From contig NBAY01000021.1 of NCBI GenBank assembly GCA_002794775.1, positions 62,001 to 126,000 of the forward strand: a stretch of 64,000 nucleotides of DNA, given 5' to 3'. The translations under genes and the position numbers were made by a program. The notes below the pieces were generated by a model. It saw only the letters and a program-made list of their open reading frames with translations, had not been told where the DNA came from and did no database searches. This document shows positions 60,680-64,000 of the stretch, in pieces. Positions within the stretch are counted from its first letter, which is position 1, and every line of letters begins with the position of its first letter. This DNA comes from Porodaedalea pini. Lineage: Eukaryota; Basidiomycota; Agaricomycetes; Hymenochaetales; Hymenochaetaceae.

Positions 60680-61221
60680 AACAGAGTTGGCGCTTTACGC
60701 AGTCCTGTCTGCGAACATCGTTCAATCCTACATTGGACTGCGGTATCCACCTCCTCCATGCGAGCCCCTCGATTCGCCGGCCAAGCGGGCTCAAGTGTAC
60801 AGTCCTCCAGCATCTCGTCCTCTAAAAGGGTTCACGCCTAATGTGAGCCCGCGCATGCTTCTGATTTATCAATGCACTAACCTAACCCATACGACCTCTA
60901 GCATTCTCAGATGAACACTTCTTTCGCGTCTTCATATGCGCCTTCTCCTGTCTCGACTCCTTCGCGCGTCGTCAACTACAAATCTCCTTTATCCAACTCT
61001 TCCTCTTCCTCTTCTCCCTTCCAGACTTCTTTGAACTCATCTCTCTCAACGTCTTTGCTGTCATCGCCTCTCGGCTACCGAGCGCGTCAACCTCATTCGC
61101 AGTCCGTCCGTAGGTCCTTTTATATGTGATAGAAGGATGCTCATTCTGAAGGACGTCTCTAGGATCTTTGCGCGGGAGTCTACTCAACCAATTTGAAGCT
61201 GATGGTGACGATGAGTTTTAG
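60680..61221 (+). CDS. Possible POM34-like nucleoporin, C-terminal exons
   Basis: A plus-strand frame gives ELALYAVLSANIVQSYIGL and RYPPPPCEPLDSPAKRAQV, then a 59-bp intron (GTGAGC near 60841, CTCTAG ending near 60902) leading to SYAPSPVSTPSRVVNYKSP and a Ser-rich tail. A second intron (GTAGGT to CTCTAG) can lead to SLRGSLLNQFEADGDDEF and a stop at 61219-61221. One hydrophobic segment followed by a Pro/Ser-rich tail with SPVSTPSRVV-like text suits fungal POM34, a pore-membrane nucleoporin. The N-terminal exons are not resolved. This is a family guess. Confidence 0.35.
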
Positions 61222-62150
61222 TTTTAGTCCGACACCGAGCAATGAATACTTTCATGATTATATCCTAGCAAACAATGTATCTCGTTTACATACAATAACT
61301 CACGACCCGCGTCGCGCCTCGCTTGACCAATACCGTCTCAATGGACCGACAGCCACAGTGAATCCCGAAGCATACATCGTTTGCCAACGGTGTGATCGTC
61401 TCGGTGTGCATTCTACTGCCCCACTTGGGTCGTCTAACACTCGTCGAGTCCTTGACATCCGCTGCAGCAGCGGAGTTTTTCTCTCCTGCCGCGCACTCAC
61501 TCATTGGGGATTTCTCCTCCCGTCGGGTCTGCTTCTATAGGTCTTTGAAAGCTCTAGCAGCAGGTTTTCTCCCCTACCGCGCACCCCTTACTTCTCCGGG
61601 TCAGCTCTTGCCCGTCCAGCTATCCCCCCCCCCCTCTCTTTCTGGGCGTTTCTGTATCGGAGGGCCTCTTGTCTGCCTCATGCCCTACTCAAGAACCCAC
61701 CCGTGCTTGGTGAGCCCTCTCTCTCCTTCGTGTGTCACCCGCTTCCTACACTTATTGGAGTCTTCGGTGATCTCAGATCGCACAGAGTTTGATTGAACCG
61801 GTTTTATAGGTCCGCTGGAGGTACAAGCGAGTGCGGTGAAAGTAATAGCTAACGAAAAGGAGCACCGAATGATATGGTAGAAAGGTAGGCTTACATATTT
61901 TATATAGCACTCCTACGCTAGCGCCGGGTAGTCCACCTTGGTATCGTCGAGTTCTTGTCTTCATCTCATTGCTCAAAGCTTCCTCAACGTCGTCTTCGTC
62001 GGAACCTGTTTTTATGTCTACTCGCGTAGAAATCCAGCGAATCCAATCTTCCCTCAGCTAACGTATTGTAAGCCCTCTTACCATCACAGAATGCGCCTTT
62101 TCTCTCCTTGACTCTTTTATTGCTTCATCGGCGCTGGCATAATACGTTAT
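61222..62150. other. Gene-poor stretch
   Basis: Frames at 61193-61540 and 61392-61796 show no conserved pattern. The beginning is probably 3' UTR of the preceding gene, and the end may hold an unread first exon of the UstYa-like gene. Confidence 0.35.
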
Positions 62151-62159
62151 CTCGTTTGC

Positions 62160-62794
62160 AGCGCACAGGTTCTATGAAGGTTTCGCCGAGAACATCACGA
62201 TGTACCAGAAGGATCCGTCCGACGAAGTCGACAAGGCCTGGGGAGACTGTAAGCACGGTCAACATTACTATACAGTGTCCGCTCCTCTCTAAGCATGTCA
62301 CTTTGCTTATGTATTTTAGTTGGCATTTCCGAAGTCCCCAGGGGTACTGCAGCGAATCTGGCCAACAAAACCTATCCAATCGTTGGCTCTGGAGGAAACT
62401 ATCGTCGCACTGGATGTATTCCATCAACTCCATTACTTGGTGGGCCTTCACTTCCCTCTTGTCCGCTGCAATTATCTTGCCTGTCTTTTCTCTGCATAGA
62501 ACACGCTGAGGATGACGCTTTCTCTCTAGTACTGTCTGCAGAAGAATCTCACCGATCTCGAGAAATCATTCCTCGATGCCATCCGCCAGTCACTGACACC
62601 TAACACAGATGTCAGCGCGTACGCTTGGCTCTCGGACCGAAGACGAGATGATTAAGCCTGTAGGAAACGTGGTTCACACCTCCAATGACTACGGTGGGAT
62701 CATCGAGTGGGCGAGGGAGCATCACATTCAATCCCAATTCGACAAGAAGGTGTACGTGGTCGATGACTTGAAGATTCCCATTATCTACGCGTAG
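62160..62794 (+). pseudogene. UstYa-like (DUF3328) oxidase pseudogene
   Basis: UstYa-like proteins are membrane-anchored oxidases or cyclases of fungal secondary metabolism. Exons give RFYEGFAENITMYQKDP, DEVDKAWGD, then after an intron GISEVPRGTAANLANKTYP, then ALDVFHQLHYL in another frame, then after a 103-bp intron LTDLEKSFLDAIRQSLTP, and finally VGNVVHTSNDYGGIIEWA and VYVVDDLKIPI. The first HxxHC motif reads HQLHY, so its Cys is lost. The second HxxHC motif is not seen. Frame changes near 62395 and 62635 are needed to follow the family. The membrane-anchor exon is not found. I judge it a broken gene; an unusual intron pattern is the alternative. No neighbouring biosynthetic genes are visible. 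Confidence 0.55.
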
Positions 62795-63214
62795 TTACAA
62801 CTCGTTGTAGCTACATTCTCACCTGGCATCATTGGTAGTCGTATTGACATTATGTAAAGCTGAACTTGTTTGTGAATGTATAATAATGGTCAACAAGAAA
62901 TCTGACTCCACTCAAAGAGTCTCTTTGTTCAAATGACTTATACTGCAGGAGGGCTTAATGATCTAGCAGTCTGCCACTGAGTAATGCATAATAAAAGATA
63001 AGGGGATGGTGCGAATGTTCTTCCACGATACATATTTACTGGGGGCTGAATACTCAATATTGCTCATGACAAGCACTGCGTATACGACTGGAGGAAACCA
63101 TTACATCATGCATAAAAAATTCTTTTCTTCAGTGCTGAATTCTACGTCGTACAGTCGAAACCAATGCTCGAACCTCGTCTGCTACCCACGCAGCAATGAA
63201 AGCATTTTACTATC
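62795..63214. other. Intergenic region between convergent genes
   Basis: No gene seen. It lies between the 3' ends of the UstYa-like gene (plus) and the threonyl-tRNA synthetase gene (minus). Confidence 0.5.
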
Positions 63215-64000
63215 TACTCAAGCTTGTTCAACAAGCTCTTCGAAGCCTTGAGACGGATGAGTTGGTCCGAGATGACGTCGAGTGGGACCATCCCGCCTTG
63301 ATTTTTCGTGCCCACGTCGTCTCGGTTACGTACGTTAACAGCACGGCTCTTAAGCTCGTTTTCACCCACAACTATCGTCCGGTCCAGTCAGTCCTGTGCA
63401 TGCAAAACTTAATGGTATGAATAGAGCAATAGACCTCACCGAGAATGAAGTTGTACTGCGCGATTTCACCGTTACGGATCTTCTTTGGGAGGGTATTATC
63501 GGAGTTATCTACGTCGGTAAAGAGCCCCGCGTCCGAGAGCTTCGCAGCAACCTCACTAGCGTACTCTTTCTGTAGAAGCAGGCATGCAAGGATTGCGCAC
63601 ATTTGAGTAGAGCTAACGAAGAAAGACTGGAAGGTACTAACGTAAGGTGCAGCAACTGGGATGACGACGACCTGACGTGGGGATATCCAGAACGGCCTGC
63701 CGACATGGACGACAAACATTCAGACTATGGGTCGCGAAGCAAGACGAAGTTCAAAGCACGCACCACTTCCCCGCAAAGTGCTCTGTAATAATCGCAATGA
63801 AGCGCTCCAAGCTCCCGAGGATTGCACGATGAATCATAACAGGACGCGGCTTCTCTACGTTGTCGTTGTCCTCGGCCGAACGGTACTTGAGGTTGAAGCG
63901 TTCGGGAAGCTGGAAGTCGAGTTGAATGGTGGCGCATTGGAAGGAGCGTTTGAGCGCGTCGCGAATCGTGACGTCGATCTTGGGACCGTAGAAAGCACCG
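63215..64000 (-). CDS. THS1: Threonyl-tRNA synthetase, C-terminal part (cut by the window edge)
   Basis: This class II synthetase charges tRNA-Thr. Exons on the minus strand read [57 protein letters not shown] (the end of the catalytic core, with motif 3), then after short introns [38 protein letters not shown] and YNFIL, and finally [18 protein letters not shown] and the anticodon-binding tail ending LLNKLE-stop at 63215. Three introns (about 70, 70 and 85 bp) all fit the frame. Nothing is broken. The N-terminal editing and TGS parts lie beyond the window. A housekeeping gene with normal CpG content, it marks this side as ordinary gene space. Confidence 0.95.

Noticed and set aside
63196..63420. 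Plus-strand ORF of 74 codons
   Set aside because: It is the antisense shadow of the last exon of threonyl-tRNA synthetase.

Overview
The window reads as nuclear DNA of a filamentous basidiomycete, most likely an Agaricomycete. The evidence is split genes with introns of about 40-70 nt (GT..AG), fungal kinase families typical of mushrooms, a mushroom-type Gypsy element with an RT box reading YIDDVPIKG, and heavy CpG decay of repeats. There are no bacterial signals (no operons, ribosome binding sites or CRISPR). The window falls into two compartments that meet sharply near 33.0 kb.

Left compartment (1-33 kb), repeat-rich and CpG-decayed. Positions 1-5113 form a palindrome with two 2,404-bp arms and a 305-bp spacer. 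The arms carry a ribosomal protein S6 (eS6) fragment and the 5' end of an XPB/SSL2 helicase gene. On the right the helicase copy runs on to about 7.53 kb as a pseudogene full of C-to-T and G-to-A changes at CpG. At 8.2-10.3 kb lies a decayed fold-back element with subterminal GGGCACTCCC repeats and a nested 341-bp TA-flanked MITE. A 16.7-kb Gypsy LTR retrotransposon (10,744-27,471, coding on the minus strand) follows, inserted into an older fold-back. It holds a gag-pol relic (19.55-26.6 kb) broken almost only by TGA codons. Between pol and the 3' LTR it has about 8 kb of extra DNA: two sense ORFs, an antisense spliced gene, and a CpG-rich island. From 27.5 to 32.9 kb there are nested inverted repeats, including a 1,078-bp fold-back with perfect arms.

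Right compartment (33-64 kb), gene-rich with normal CpG. It holds five kinase or kinase-like genes: two TKL-like kinases on the minus strand (33.4-36.6 and 38.1-41.3 kb), a fungal-specific kinase-like gene (52.9-54.4 kb, plus), a HeLo-type pseudokinase (55.9-57.7 kb, plus) and a conventional kinase (57.8-59.4 kb, minus). Between them sit an intact, recently inserted Copia element (41,337-46,423, identical-looking 215-bp LTRs, one 1,533-aa polyprotein) and a nearly intact Tad1/I-like LINE (about 46.7-52.8 kb). Distally there are a possible POM34-like nucleoporin gene (to 61.2 kb), a broken UstYa-like gene (62.1-62.8 kb) and the 3' part of cytosolic threonyl-tRNA synthetase (63.2 kb to the window edge).

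The common thread is a CpG-directed mutational defence that has worn down duplicated DNA on the left but has not, or not yet, touched the Copia and LINE copies on the right. These younger copies have landed beside the 5' ends of two kinase genes. All calls come from reading the sequence. No alignment or database search was run.
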